NCBI GenBank assembly: GCA_031555935.1
Contig: JAVBTX010000010.1
Location: forward strand, 117,077 to 181,076
Direction: 5' to 3'
DNA from: Roseburia_C sp031555935
Lineage (GTDB): Bacteria > Bacillota > Clostridia > Lachnospirales > Lachnospiraceae
DNA length: 64,000 bases
Under the pieces are notes generated by a model, which did not search any database, was not told where the DNA came from, and worked only from the letters and a program-made list of their open reading frames with translations. Numbering within the stretch: position 1 is the first letter of the stretch; each line of letters starts with the position of its first letter. This document shows positions 44,617 through 52,308 of this stretch, piece after piece. Made by a program: the position numbers and the translations under genes.

Positions 44617-45603
44617 ATGAAATCACAAATATTAAAGCTATGGAATGAAGAAGAATATGATTACAAGTTGGCATACAATTTTATGCCCAATTTAGTCAGC
44701 TACATACACGATGAAAACGAAGAAATCAGACCATGTATCATCGTTGTACCAGGTGGTGGCTATGGAATGATATCACCAAATGAGGCACGCATTGTAGCAA
44801 TGAAATATTACAACAACGGCTACAACGCATTTGTGTGCAATTACACAGTCAACCCGACCACATCGCAGCCACTTAGAATGCAGCCGCTCCGTGATTTGTC
44901 GCGAGCAGTCCGCTTTGTCCGCAAAGAAGAAAAGCAATTTCATATCAACATAAATGAAGTGGTAATCTGTGGATTTTCCGCTGGTGGACATCTGTGTGGA
45001 AGCCTTTGTGTGCATTATGCGGACGTACCGGATGAAAATTCAGCCTATGTAGGGATATCAAATCGTCCCAATGCGGCAATACTATCTTATCCAGTCATTA
45101 CCTCCGGCGAACTAGCTCATCGCGGTTCTTTTGACAACTTGCTGGGCGTGGATGCCAACGCCGAACAGCTACATTATATGTCACTGGAATATCATGTGAC
45201 AGCAGATACACCGCCTTGCTTTATCTGGCATACAGCAGTCGATGATTGTGTACCGGTTGAAAATTCATATCTGTTTGCAATGGCCTGCCAGAAGCAAAAT
45301 GTACCATATGCACTGCATGTGTTTTCGAAAGGTGGACATGGTTTGTCATTGGCGGATGAGGTTTTTGAAGAAGGAAAAATGAATGCCTGGTATACATTAG
45401 AGCAGGTACATCAGGTTATCGAGCATATCAAAGCTGGCGACTTAAGTGCATCAGATGAAGCAAAACAGTGGCTGTTTGACGAATTTGATATTACCGAAGA
45501 AGAATACGAAGCAAGGTGGATGGGTAAAGCAATGCCAGAAGTAGCCGTTTGGTCAGACTTGGCAGGGAACTGGTTGAAGCAAGTTTGTGGATTTACACGT
45601 TAG
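44617..45603 (+). CDS. Alpha/beta hydrolase, probable acetyl/xylan esterase-type
   Basis: Esterase-like hydrolase of 328 residues, no signal peptide, so cytoplasmic. Oxyanion strand PCIIVVPGGGYGMISPNE (HGGGY-type), nucleophile Ser in CGFSAGGH, catalytic Asp in TAVDDCVPVE and His in KGGHGLSLA. The family includes acetylxylan esterases and acetyl esterases that trim imported oligosaccharides. It begins 20 bases after the Rpn gene with AGGAG upstream and ends at a strong hairpin. Confidence 0.9.
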   Translation: MKSQILKLWNEEEYDYKLAYNFMPNLVSYIHDENEEIRPCIIVVPGGGYGMISPNEARIVAMKYYNNGYNAFVCNYTVNPTTSQPLRMQPLRDLSRAVRFVRKEEKQFHININEVVICGFSAGGHLCGSLCVHYADVPDENSAYVGISNRPNAAILSYPVITSGELAHRGSFDNLLGVDANAEQLHYMSLEYHVTADTPPCFIWHTAVDDCVPVENSYLFAMACQKQNVPYALHVFSKGGHGLSLADEVFEEGKMNAWYTLEQVHQVIEHIKAGDLSASDEAKQWLFDEFDITEEEYEARWMGKAMPEVAVWSDLAGNWLKQVCGFTR

Positions 45604-45604
45604 C

Positions 45605-45654
45605 ATAGAAACCGCCTTTACAACTTTATGCGAGGTTGTAAAGGCGGTTTCTAT
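45605..45654. terminator. Strong hairpin after the esterase gene
   Basis: Perfect 20-bp inverted repeat (45605-45624 with 45635-45654) with a ten-base loop. There is no T-run, so termination may be only partial. Confidence 0.75.
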
Positions 45655-45665
45655 TACCTGAAAGA

Positions 45666-45742
45666 TACTTAGCAATGCTAAATAGATTTACCTTGACAGT
45701 GGTCAGACAAAAGCATTAAAATATACTTAGCAATACTAAGTA
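45666..45742 (+). promoter_or_regulatory. PadR promoter with two palindromic operators
   Basis: TACTTAG-CAATA-CTAAGTA at 45724-45742 is a perfect palindrome apart from its centre. A near copy (one arm imperfect: CTAAATA) is at 45666-45684. Between them lie TTGACA (45693-45698) and TAAAAT (45717-45722), 18 bases apart. The downstream copy covers the transcription start. The repressor encoded next is the likely ligand. Confidence 0.7.
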
Positions 45743-45758
45743 GGAACGAGGTGGTGGA

Positions 45759-46094
45759 TTGAATCCTAAATATGAGCAACAGATGAAAAAAGGGGTTTTA
45801 GAAATATTGGTATTGAAGCTGTTGGAAAAAGATGAGAAGTACGGCTATCAATTGCTCAGCGAACTAAAAGAAAACAGTAATGAGTTGTTTACTCTAAAGG
45901 AAGGCACGCTCTATCCAATCCTATATCGGCTCGAGGATGAACAGCTAGTGGTAAGCCGCTGGAGTGAACCAAAAGAAAAAGAAGTATCGCGAAAATACTA
46001 TGCAGTAACGGCTAAGGGTAAGCAGGAATTACACGAGCTAAAAGAATTGTGGAGTGCATTTTCAGAAAAAGTAACAGCAATGATGGAGGATTAG
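45759..46094 (+). CDS. PadR-family transcriptional repressor
   Basis: 111-residue winged-helix protein: ILVLKLLEKDEKYGYQLLSEL, EGTLYPILYRLEDEQLV and RKYYAVTAKGKQEL are the PadR signature blocks. Starts with TTG at 45759, preceded by GAGGTGG. It shares its promoter with the two membrane proteins downstream, whose genes start 1 and 13 bases after the previous stop. PadR-HAAS pairs are a recurring Firmicute arrangement, often regulating their own operon and responding to envelope stress or drugs. Confidence 0.93.
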   Translation: MNPKYEQQMKKGVLEILVLKLLEKDEKYGYQLLSELKENSNELFTLKEGTLYPILYRLEDEQLVVSRWSEPKEKEVSRKYYAVTAKGKQELHELKELWSAFSEKVTAMMED

Positions 46095-46095
46095 T

Positions 46096-46752
46096 ATGGA
46101 ATCAAAAAAATATATCAAAGCGATTATAAAAAAATTAAAATGTTCGAACCAGAAAAAGAAAGAAATTAGGAAGGAATTGGAATCTGATATTCATATTGCA
46201 AGGGAAAATGGTGAGAGTTTAGAGCAGGTTTATCAGCGAATGGGCAGTCCCATCGAAGTAGCCGAAGATTTTAATGCTAATTTTTCAGCCGCAGAGCAAA
46301 AGCGCGGCAGACGAGAAAAAGGGTTAAAGCTAGTGGTATTCGTAGTGGGTATCATAATTCTGTTGCTGGCCTTGATATATTGGTATTTACCCAAGACATA
46401 TGATTTTGATGACAGCAAGATTTTTACCAGAGAGGTGGTAGAAAATCAGATGCAGAAGATTATTAACGTAGTGGATAACAAAGACTATAAGAGCTTGCAG
46501 AATGACTATACTGCTACCGAATTAAAAGCATATCTGACGGAAGAAACAATTGAAGGCACAAAGCAGCAGGTCGGTGAGGACTGGGGAGGTCTAGTTTCTT
46601 ATGATGATTGGTATATGGTTGAACTGCACCAGCGCAACATGAAAATGGCAGTGGTTCAAGTGAAGGCGACGTATGAAAAAGTCAGTGCAATTTACCGGAT
46701 AACATTTGATACGGATATGAAAATTGTGGGATTTTATATCTATCGCTGGTAG
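46096..46752 (+). CDS. HAAS-domain membrane protein with DUF3887-like C-terminus
   Basis: 218 residues: N-terminal HAAS-like region (about 1-60, YIKAIIKKLKCSNQKKKEIRKELESDI), a transmembrane helix (about 77-97), then an extracytoplasmic domain of DUF3887 type (about 105-218) ending FYIYRW. In PadR operons the HAAS domain is proposed to interact with the regulator. One base separates it from padR, and GGAGG lies in the padR end. Function unknown. Confidence 0.75.
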   Translation: MESKKYIKAIIKKLKCSNQKKKEIRKELESDIHIARENGESLEQVYQRMGSPIEVAEDFNANFSAAEQKRGRREKGLKLVVFVVGIIILLLALIYWYLPKTYDFDDSKIFTREVVENQMQKIINVVDNKDYKSLQNDYTATELKAYLTEETIEGTKQQVGEDWGGLVSYDDWYMVELHQRNMKMAVVQVKATYEKVSAIYRITFDTDMKIVGFYIYRW

Positions 46753-46765
46753 GAGGTGAATGTAA

Positions 46766-47230
46766 ATGAAATTAAAACCAGGAAAATATAATATAATAGT
46801 GGAAATTCTATGTCTGCTGTTATTGTGCGGAAACACGATGTATTTAATTCTGAATTGGGCAGTGATTCAAACTAAAATACCGGGACATTACAATGCAGCT
46901 GGTGAAATCGACCGCTGGGGAGAAAAAGGTGAGCTCATTTTTATGCTGGTTTTAAACTGGGTGCTGTATATATTTCTCACAGTTTTGGAACAATTTCCCC
47001 AGATTTGGAACACCGGTGTGGATATAACCGAAGAAAATCGAGAGCGGATTTATCGCATTCTGCGAAATATGCTCAGCACGGCAAAGTTTTTAATGGTGGT
47101 CGATTTTGTCTTTATCAATATTCGCCAGACGACCTTGGTTCCAATGCCAGGCTGGTTTTTACCGGCGATGCTGGGATTGCTTTTTGGCAGTATTATTTAT
47201 TATATGATTAAGCTGGTAAAAAATCGCTAG
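46766..47230 (+). CDS. DUF1648-like membrane protein
   Basis: 154 residues with about four hydrophobic helices (12-30, 60-76, 105-125, 130-150) and the segment IPGHYNAAGEIDRWGEKGEL, the DUF1648 signature (IPxHxNxxGxxDxWGxK). DUF1648 proteins are often linked to bacteriocin immunity or repressor-sensing in PadR/SdpR-type operons. AGGAGGTG precedes the ATG. Third gene of the PadR operon; no specific function can be given. Confidence 0.8.
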   Translation: MKLKPGKYNIIVEILCLLLLCGNTMYLILNWAVIQTKIPGHYNAAGEIDRWGEKGELIFMLVLNWVLYIFLTVLEQFPQIWNTGVDITEENRERIYRILRNMLSTAKFLMVVDFVFINIRQTTLVPMPGWFLPAMLGLLFGSIIYYMIKLVKNR

Positions 47231-47251
47231 AATTTAAACTTGATTATGCCT

Positions 47252-47279
47252 TTGCAAACTAAACCAAGTATGTTAATAT
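47252..47279 (+). promoter_or_regulatory. Promoter of the cheW-like/chemoreceptor operon
   Basis: TTGCAA (47252-47257) and TAATAT (47274-47279), 16 bases apart, about 30 bases before the cheW start. Confidence 0.5.
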
Positions 47280-47309
47280 AGAAACAAACATGCGAAGGAG
47301 GCAGAATAT

Positions 47310-47759
47310 ATGCAGGTACTCACATTTAATCTAGGCGGAGTAAGATACGGAATACCAATAGAAGCAGTGCAGTCAATTGAGAGAGACAAAAGAGTGGAAT
47401 CTATACCGCAATCCTTACCATGCATAAAGGGTATAATGAATTTACACGGACGTGTGATACCAATCTATAGTCTGGCTGAGAAGTTTGGATATGGTGAACA
47501 GAAGATAGAAGAATTAATTGTTGTAAAAACAGAAAAAGTTTTGGTTGGCTTAGAAATCTGTCAAGTGCAGGAAATCGTAAATGTAGAAGATAGCAACGTT
47601 GTTCCGATGCCGAAAGTAACTGGTGGGAATATCAGTTATATTCCGAAAGTGGTTAACTATAACAAGGTGTTGGTAGAAATATTAGATATTGACCAGCTGA
47701 TAACTGAACATGAATTACAAGGAATTCAATCATTGATTGACAAAGATGAAGACGAATAA
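47310..47759 (+). CDS. CheW-like chemotaxis scaffold protein
   Basis: 149 residues spanning one CheW domain: VLTFNLGGVRYGIPIEAVQSIER, PCIKGIMNLHGRVIPIYSLAEKFG and VGLEICQVQEIVNVEDSNV. CheW couples chemoreceptors to the kinase CheA. AAGGAGG lies before the ATG, and a chemoreceptor gene follows 29 bases later. No cheA, cheY or flagellar gene is in the window, so they must be elsewhere if present. Confidence 0.92.
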   Translation: MQVLTFNLGGVRYGIPIEAVQSIERDKRVESIPQSLPCIKGIMNLHGRVIPIYSLAEKFGYGEQKIEELIVVKTEKVLVGLEICQVQEIVNVEDSNVVPMPKVTGGNISYIPKVVNYNKVLVEILDIDQLITEHELQGIQSLIDKDEDE

Positions 47760-47788
47760 AAAAATGCAGAAGAAAGAAGGTAGAGAAT

Positions 47789-49495
47789 ATGTTTGACTTT
47801 AAGAAGATGAAGATTCAAAAGAAGTTATCAACGGCATTTATGCTAATTATTGCAATTGCCAGTGTGGCGGCAATTGTTGGAACGATAGCAATGGCAATTC
47901 TATCAACGCGTTATACATATGCCCTGCGAAGTTATGGATTTCCCCAAGGAGATATCGGTGAAGCCATGACAACCTTTGCTGATACCCGAAGCTTAACCAG
48001 AGGTTCCATCGGTTATCAGGATGATAATGCAATTGCAGATAATGTCAAAAACCATGAAACCAAAAGACAGGAATTTAAAGACCACTTTGCAAAATTACAA
48101 GATACACTTGCATCGAAGGAAGAAGAATCTACCTATGAATCAGCGGCAGCCAAATTGGACCAATATTGGCCGATTGATGATGAAGTAGTTGCATTGGGAA
48201 GCACCCCGGATGCGGAAAAGAGTGCGGCATCTCAGAAGATAGCAATTGAACAGTTAGACCCATTGTATGATTCCATTATGGCTGACTTGGTGCACTTGAT
48301 GGAATTAAATGAAACAACTGGTAGTAAGCTCGATGTTATGCTAAGTGCAATGAGTAATATTTTAATTGTTGTGATTGTTGCATTAATGGTTGGTGCGGTA
48401 GTAATAGCGATGAAATTAGGAACTACCATTGCAAAGGGAATTTCAGTTCCATTAGGTCAGTTGGCAGACCGTCTACAGTTATTTGCTGGCGGAAACTTAT
48501 CGGAACCATTTCCGATTGTGGATACCGAGGATGAGGTTGCCGACATGACAAAAGAGGCTGGTCAAATGGCAAAATCATTAGAGGCGATTATTGCTGATGC
48601 TGGCAACATGCTTGAAACAATGGCGGGTGGTAATTATACAGTTGATTCAAAGATACAGGATAAGTATGTTGGTGACTTTTCACAGTTGCTAAAATCAATT
48701 CGTGATATGAATCATCAGATGAATGGCACGCTACGAAGCATTGATGAAATGTCTGTTCAGGTATCCACAGGTTCCGGTAATCTGTCAGAAGCGGCACAGG
48801 GATTAGCAGAAGGAGCAACAGAGCAGGCCGGAGCAGTAGAGGAATTACAGGCGACATTTACAAACATTACAGAAGGTGTACAAAGGACAGCAGAAAGCGT
48901 TGGCGATTCCTATAAGCAGGCTCAGAAGTATGCCAAAGAGGCAGACCACAGCCGTGCCGAGATGCAGGAAATGGTGTCGGCAATGGAACGTATCAATGAA
49001 ACATCCCAGAAGATTGAAAATATTATTTCTGAAATAGAAGAGATTGCATCCCAGACCAACCTGCTCTCTCTAAATGCGGCAATTGAAGCGGCCAGAGCTG
49101 GTGAAGCAGGCAAAGGATTTGCGGTAGTAGCGGATGAAATACGTAAGTTAGCAGAGCAGAGTGCACAGTCAGCAGTCGATACCCGTGAATTGATTGAGGG
49201 TTCCATTCGTGAAATCGCAGAGGGAAGTAAGGCGGCCGAGCGTGCAGCGGCATCTATCGAAGAAGTTGTTAAGGGTGTGAAAACAATTGCTGATACATCC
49301 AAAGAATTAAGTACATTATCCACGGAACAGGCAGCCGCGATGCAGCAGGCCGAATCCGGGATTGACCAGATATCAGAGGTTGTGCAGGCCAATTCAGCAA
49401 CAGCCGAGGAAGCATCAGCGACTAGCCAGGAGTTAGAGGCACAGGCAGTGTCGATGAATGACTTAGTTGGAAGATTTGTTTTACAGAATGAATAG
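47789..49495 (+). CDS. Methyl-accepting chemotaxis protein
   Basis: 568 residues. Helices at about 15-36 and 192-212 enclose a four-helix-bundle-like sensor. HAMP follows (about 213-265), then a long cytoplasmic coiled coil with the hairpin tip EIEEIASQTNLLSLNAAIEAARAGEAGKGFAVVADEIRKLAEQS (shown in pieces as one conserved region). The methylation helices rich in Gln/Glu pairs are near SGNLSEAAQGLAEGATEQAG and the C-terminus. No CheR-binding pentapeptide tail. Co-transcribed with the CheW-like gene. Ligand unknown. Confidence 0.95.
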   Translation: MFDFKKMKIQKKLSTAFMLIIAIASVAAIVGTIAMAILSTRYTYALRSYGFPQGDIGEAMTTFADTRSLTRGSIGYQDDNAIADNVKNHETKRQEFKDHFAKLQDTLASKEEESTYESAAAKLDQYWPIDDEVVALGSTPDAEKSAASQKIAIEQLDPLYDSIMADLVHLMELNETTGSKLDVMLSAMSNILIVVIVALMVGAVVIAMKLGTTIAKGISVPLGQLADRLQLFAGGNLSEPFPIVDTEDEVADMTKEAGQMAKSLEAIIADAGNMLETMAGGNYTVDSKIQDKYVGDFSQLLKSIRDMNHQMNGTLRSIDEMSVQVSTGSGNLSEAAQGLAEGATEQAGAVEELQATFTNITEGVQRTAESVGDSYKQAQKYAKEADHSRAEMQEMVSAMERINETSQKIENIISEIEEIASQTNLLSLNAAIEAARAGEAGKGFAVVADEIRKLAEQSAQSAVDTRELIEGSIREIAEGSKAAERAAASIEEVVKGVKTIADTSKELSTLSTEQAAAMQQAESGIDQISEVVQANSATAEEASATSQELEAQAVSMNDLVGRFVLQNE

Positions 49496-49508
49496 TAATA
49501 AAAAAAAC

Positions 49509-49540
49509 ATGGGTGGGTTGCTAAGCAATCCACCCATTAT
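49509..49540 (+). terminator. Terminator after the chemoreceptor gene
   Basis: 13-bp stem with one wobble (49509-49521 with 49525-49537), three-base loop, followed by TATTT. Confidence 0.8.
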
Positions 49541-49653
49541 TTAATAAAAAATAAAATTGTTTGCAACAGAATCCAAATCAAAAGACACTGTATATATGAA
49601 CACCAAAATAAGGGCGCGCACCTGAAAGAAGTGGAAAAGTTGAGGTGAGATGA

Positions 49654-50157
49654 ATGGATAATTATCTTTCGTTAGTAACAAAGGCTAAAAAAGGCAGTGT
49701 AGAAGCATTTGCCGAATTATATCAGATGGTCTATGAAGACATGTACCGTTTTGCATTGTACACATTAAGGCACCCAGAGGATGCCAAGGATGTGGTGAGT
49801 GAAACGGTTATGGATGCCTTTGCGACCATTAAAAAGCTTCGCATTGAAGATGCATTTCGGGGGTGGATATTTCGCATCTTGTCCAATAAATGCAAGCAGA
49901 AGCTGAAAGAATATACGAGACATACGGTAGAGCTTTCCGAAACAGAATGGGAAATGCCAACTGGGGTCGATGAGGCGGAGCATGCCACTGTCCGAGCACT
50001 ATTCTATGAACTGCCGGAAGAGGAACGGATGATAATTGCCCTACATATGTTTTGTGGATACACCAGTAAAGAGATGGCAGTATTGCTCAATATGAACGAA
50101 AATACATTGCGTTCCAAAGAGAGCCGCGCCTTGAAGAAAATGAAGGAGGTGTTTTAA
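49654..50157 (+). CDS. ECF-type RNA polymerase sigma factor
   Basis: 167 residues with sigma region 2 (about 10-80, YEDMYRFALYTLRHPEDAKDVVSETVMDAFATIKKL) and region 4 (about 105-160, LPEEERMIIALHMFCGYTSKEMAVLLNMNENTLRSKESRALKKMKE). No region 3, as in ECF sigma factors. Ends one base before the next gene, a membrane beta-propeller protein whose N-terminus looks like an anti-sigma segment. The 158-base gap before it holds the chemoreceptor terminator and no clear promoter. Confidence 0.93.
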   Translation: MDNYLSLVTKAKKGSVEAFAELYQMVYEDMYRFALYTLRHPEDAKDVVSETVMDAFATIKKLRIEDAFRGWIFRILSNKCKQKLKEYTRHTVELSETEWEMPTGVDEAEHATVRALFYELPEEERMIIALHMFCGYTSKEMAVLLNMNENTLRSKESRALKKMKEVF

Positions 50158-52167
50158 ATGGATGAAAAAGATATGTTGCAATGGTTAAAAGAAGAATGTG
50201 AGGAAATCGAGGTGCCAAAGGAACTGCACCCTGAAAATATACGAAAGCAGTTAGAAGCTCAGAAAAGAAAAAAACAGCGAATCCGCCGTCAGTTAAGTTC
50301 AGCGGCTGCGTTGGTACTATGTAGTGGTGTGATTTTTATGGTCGGCAACATTGTGCGTAATGAAATGCAAGTGACAAAATCAGCAGATACACAAAACAGT
50401 GATGTTGTTGTAGTGCCAACCGAACAGCAGGAGGAAGCAGAGGAGGAGCCAGAGGCTCTCGGTGAATTGTATACAGTTGCTGGTAATTATGGTGAGGTCT
50501 ATGACGTTATCGAGAAAAACTATACAAACGAAACAAAGTATGGTGGGCCATTGGATGTGATCAGAGAATTCTTTTCTGGCGGAGTGGTTAATAAATCAGA
50601 TGTTGCGGAAAACGAAATGGCTGACGCAGGAGCAGAATCCGCTAATGATTCAGCTCCCAACCCAAGTGCCGGAGCTGGTTATTCCAAAACAAATTTACAA
50701 ACCGAAGGTGTAGACGAAAGTGATATCGTTAAAACGGATGGAAAATATATTTATGCAGTCCAAAATGGACAGGTAGTAATTACCGACATTCAAAACGATG
50801 CGCTTACCGAAACAAGTGTAATAACACCACCAGCGGATAGCATTCGTGAGATGTTTGTGGATGGTGACCGCCTATATCTAATCGCTGAGGGAATGCAGAC
50901 AACGATGGTAGAAGACAGTTCAAGTGACGTTGTCAGTGATGCATATTATATGGACACAGAGGAACAGACTGTTTTGTACACCTATGATATTACCAATCGG
51001 GCACAACCTAAATTAAGTGGAAAAATGTCCCAGGATGGTACTTACCAGACATCGCGCAAAATAGGTGACATCATCTACATGTTTACAGATTATTACATGC
51101 CGCTTCCAGATGCCACGAAAAAAGAAGCAGTAGATGAAGAAAAAATGTCATCCTGGCTGCCAAAAGTTGAGGGGAGAGTAATATCTTATGATTGTATTTA
51201 TTTGCCGGAGCGAGGAAATATGGGCAAACTAATCACCTCAGTAGATGTAAATAAGCCAAGTGAAGTGTTAGATAGTAAGCTGATGGTAACCAACTCTGGT
51301 CAGGTTTATGTCAGCAACGAAGCAATCTATATCTACAGTTCAGCATGGGGAAATACAAGCTACACGGAAATTGCTAAATTCTCGATGAAAAACGGGAAGA
51401 TAAGAGGGGTGGCGGGAAATAGTGTCAATGGCGAAATCCTCGATACCTTTGCCATTAATGAGTATCAGAACAATTTGCGTGTATTGACAACCGAATGGGA
51501 TGAGAGTGGACAAAAAAACAGTGTTTATGTCTTAGATGAAACGTTAAATATGACCGGAAAAATAACCGGCTTGGCACCAGGTGAGCAGATATATTCGGCA
51601 AGATTTATGGGAAATACCGGATATTTCGTAACCTACCGCAACACCGACCCATTATTTACTGTCGACTTCAGCGACCCGGCTAATCCACAGATAAAGGGTG
51701 AGTTAAAAGTAACTGGCTTCTCCGAATACCTGCATTTCTGGGGGGAAAATAAGTTGCTGGGCATTGGCTATGAGACGGACCCCGAGACTGGTAGCCGAAT
51801 CGGAATGAAATTATCGATGTTTGATATCTCCGACCCATGTAATGTAGTTGAGGAAAATCGCTACGTGATGAAGAATGTATCATATAGTCCAGCGCTATAC
51901 AACTATAAATGTGTGCTTGCTGACAAGGAGAAGAATATCATCGGATTTGCAGTTCAAAAGGATGACTATGAAAGCACTGCGGGATACCTGATATTTACTT
52001 ACGAAGATGGTTTTGAGAATGTATTCTCCGAGGAAATAAGTGATGGATATGGCTGGAATGTTGAGACCTACCGCGGGCTTTATGCAGGCAGTCGTTTCTA
52101 CTTCGTTGGCGAAGGCGAAATAACGGTATATGATATGGAAAATGATTTTCAAAAAATAGCAAAATAA
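50158..52167 (+). CDS. Membrane-anchored beta-propeller protein, candidate anti-sigma partner
   Basis: 669 residues. A charged cytoplasmic segment (1-44), one transmembrane helix (about 46-64), a low-complexity acidic linker (about 75-180), then a C-terminal beta-propeller of the secreted PF09826 type (TEGVDESDIVKTDGKYIYAVQNGQVVI is its diagnostic start; about 185-665). The gene begins immediately at the sigma stop with GGAGG inside the sigma gene, so the two are co-translated. The layout (cytoplasmic N-terminus, single helix, outside sensor) is what an anti-sigma factor would need, but no known zinc anti-sigma motif is present. Confidence 0.82.
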   Translation: MDEKDMLQWLKEECEEIEVPKELHPENIRKQLEAQKRKKQRIRRQLSSAAALVLCSGVIFMVGNIVRNEMQVTKSADTQNSDVVVVPTEQQEEAEEEPEALGELYTVAGNYGEVYDVIEKNYTNETKYGGPLDVIREFFSGGVVNKSDVAENEMADAGAESANDSAPNPSAGAGYSKTNLQTEGVDESDIVKTDGKYIYAVQNGQVVITDIQNDALTETSVITPPADSIREMFVDGDRLYLIAEGMQTTMVEDSSSDVVSDAYYMDTEEQTVLYTYDITNRAQPKLSGKMSQDGTYQTSRKIGDIIYMFTDYYMPLPDATKKEAVDEEKMSSWLPKVEGRVISYDCIYLPERGNMGKLITSVDVNKPSEVLDSKLMVTNSGQVYVSNEAIYIYSSAWGNTSYTEIAKFSMKNGKIRGVAGNSVNGEILDTFAINEYQNNLRVLTTEWDESGQKNSVYVLDETLNMTGKITGLAPGEQIYSARFMGNTGYFVTYRNTDPLFTVDFSDPANPQIKGELKVTGFSEYLHFWGENKLLGIGYETDPETGSRIGMKLSMFDISDPCNVVEENRYVMKNVSYSPALYNYKCVLADKEKNIIGFAVQKDDYESTAGYLIFTYEDGFENVFSEEISDGYGWNVETYRGLYAGSRFYFVGEGEITVYDMENDFQKIAK

Positions 52168-52171
52168 CCAA

Positions 52172-52204
52172 AAAGGAGACCTGCGATTTGGGCAGGTCTC
52201 CTTT
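52172..52204 (+). terminator. Terminator after the beta-propeller gene
   Basis: Perfect 13-bp stem (52172-52184 with 52192-52204), GC-rich, with a short T-run included in the distal arm. Confidence 0.8.
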
Positions 52205-52214
52205 CATGTTGCTA

Positions 52215-52243
52215 TTGTGAATAACCGGTTGCGCATGTATAAT
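52215..52243 (+). promoter_or_regulatory. Promoter of the galactanase gene
   Basis: TTGTGA (52215-52220) and TATAAT (52238-52243), 17 bases apart, about 65 bases before the start codon. Confidence 0.55.
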
Positions 52244-52308
52244 AGAAGGGAGAGAAAAAATAAAAATCCAAATTGAAATGGATATAATTGGGAGGAAAAG
52301 AAAAGCCT

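Noticed and set aside
48922..49533. 203-codon minus-strand gene inside the chemoreceptor
   Set aside because: It runs opposite the conserved signalling hairpin and is Ser/Ala/Ile-rich, a normal artefact of coiled-coil coding bias.
49561..49596. ECF-type autoregulatory promoter (GCAAC ... GTATATA) before the sigma gene
   Set aside because: The two words are 22 bases apart, too far for a usual promoter, and no second copy was recognised to support it.
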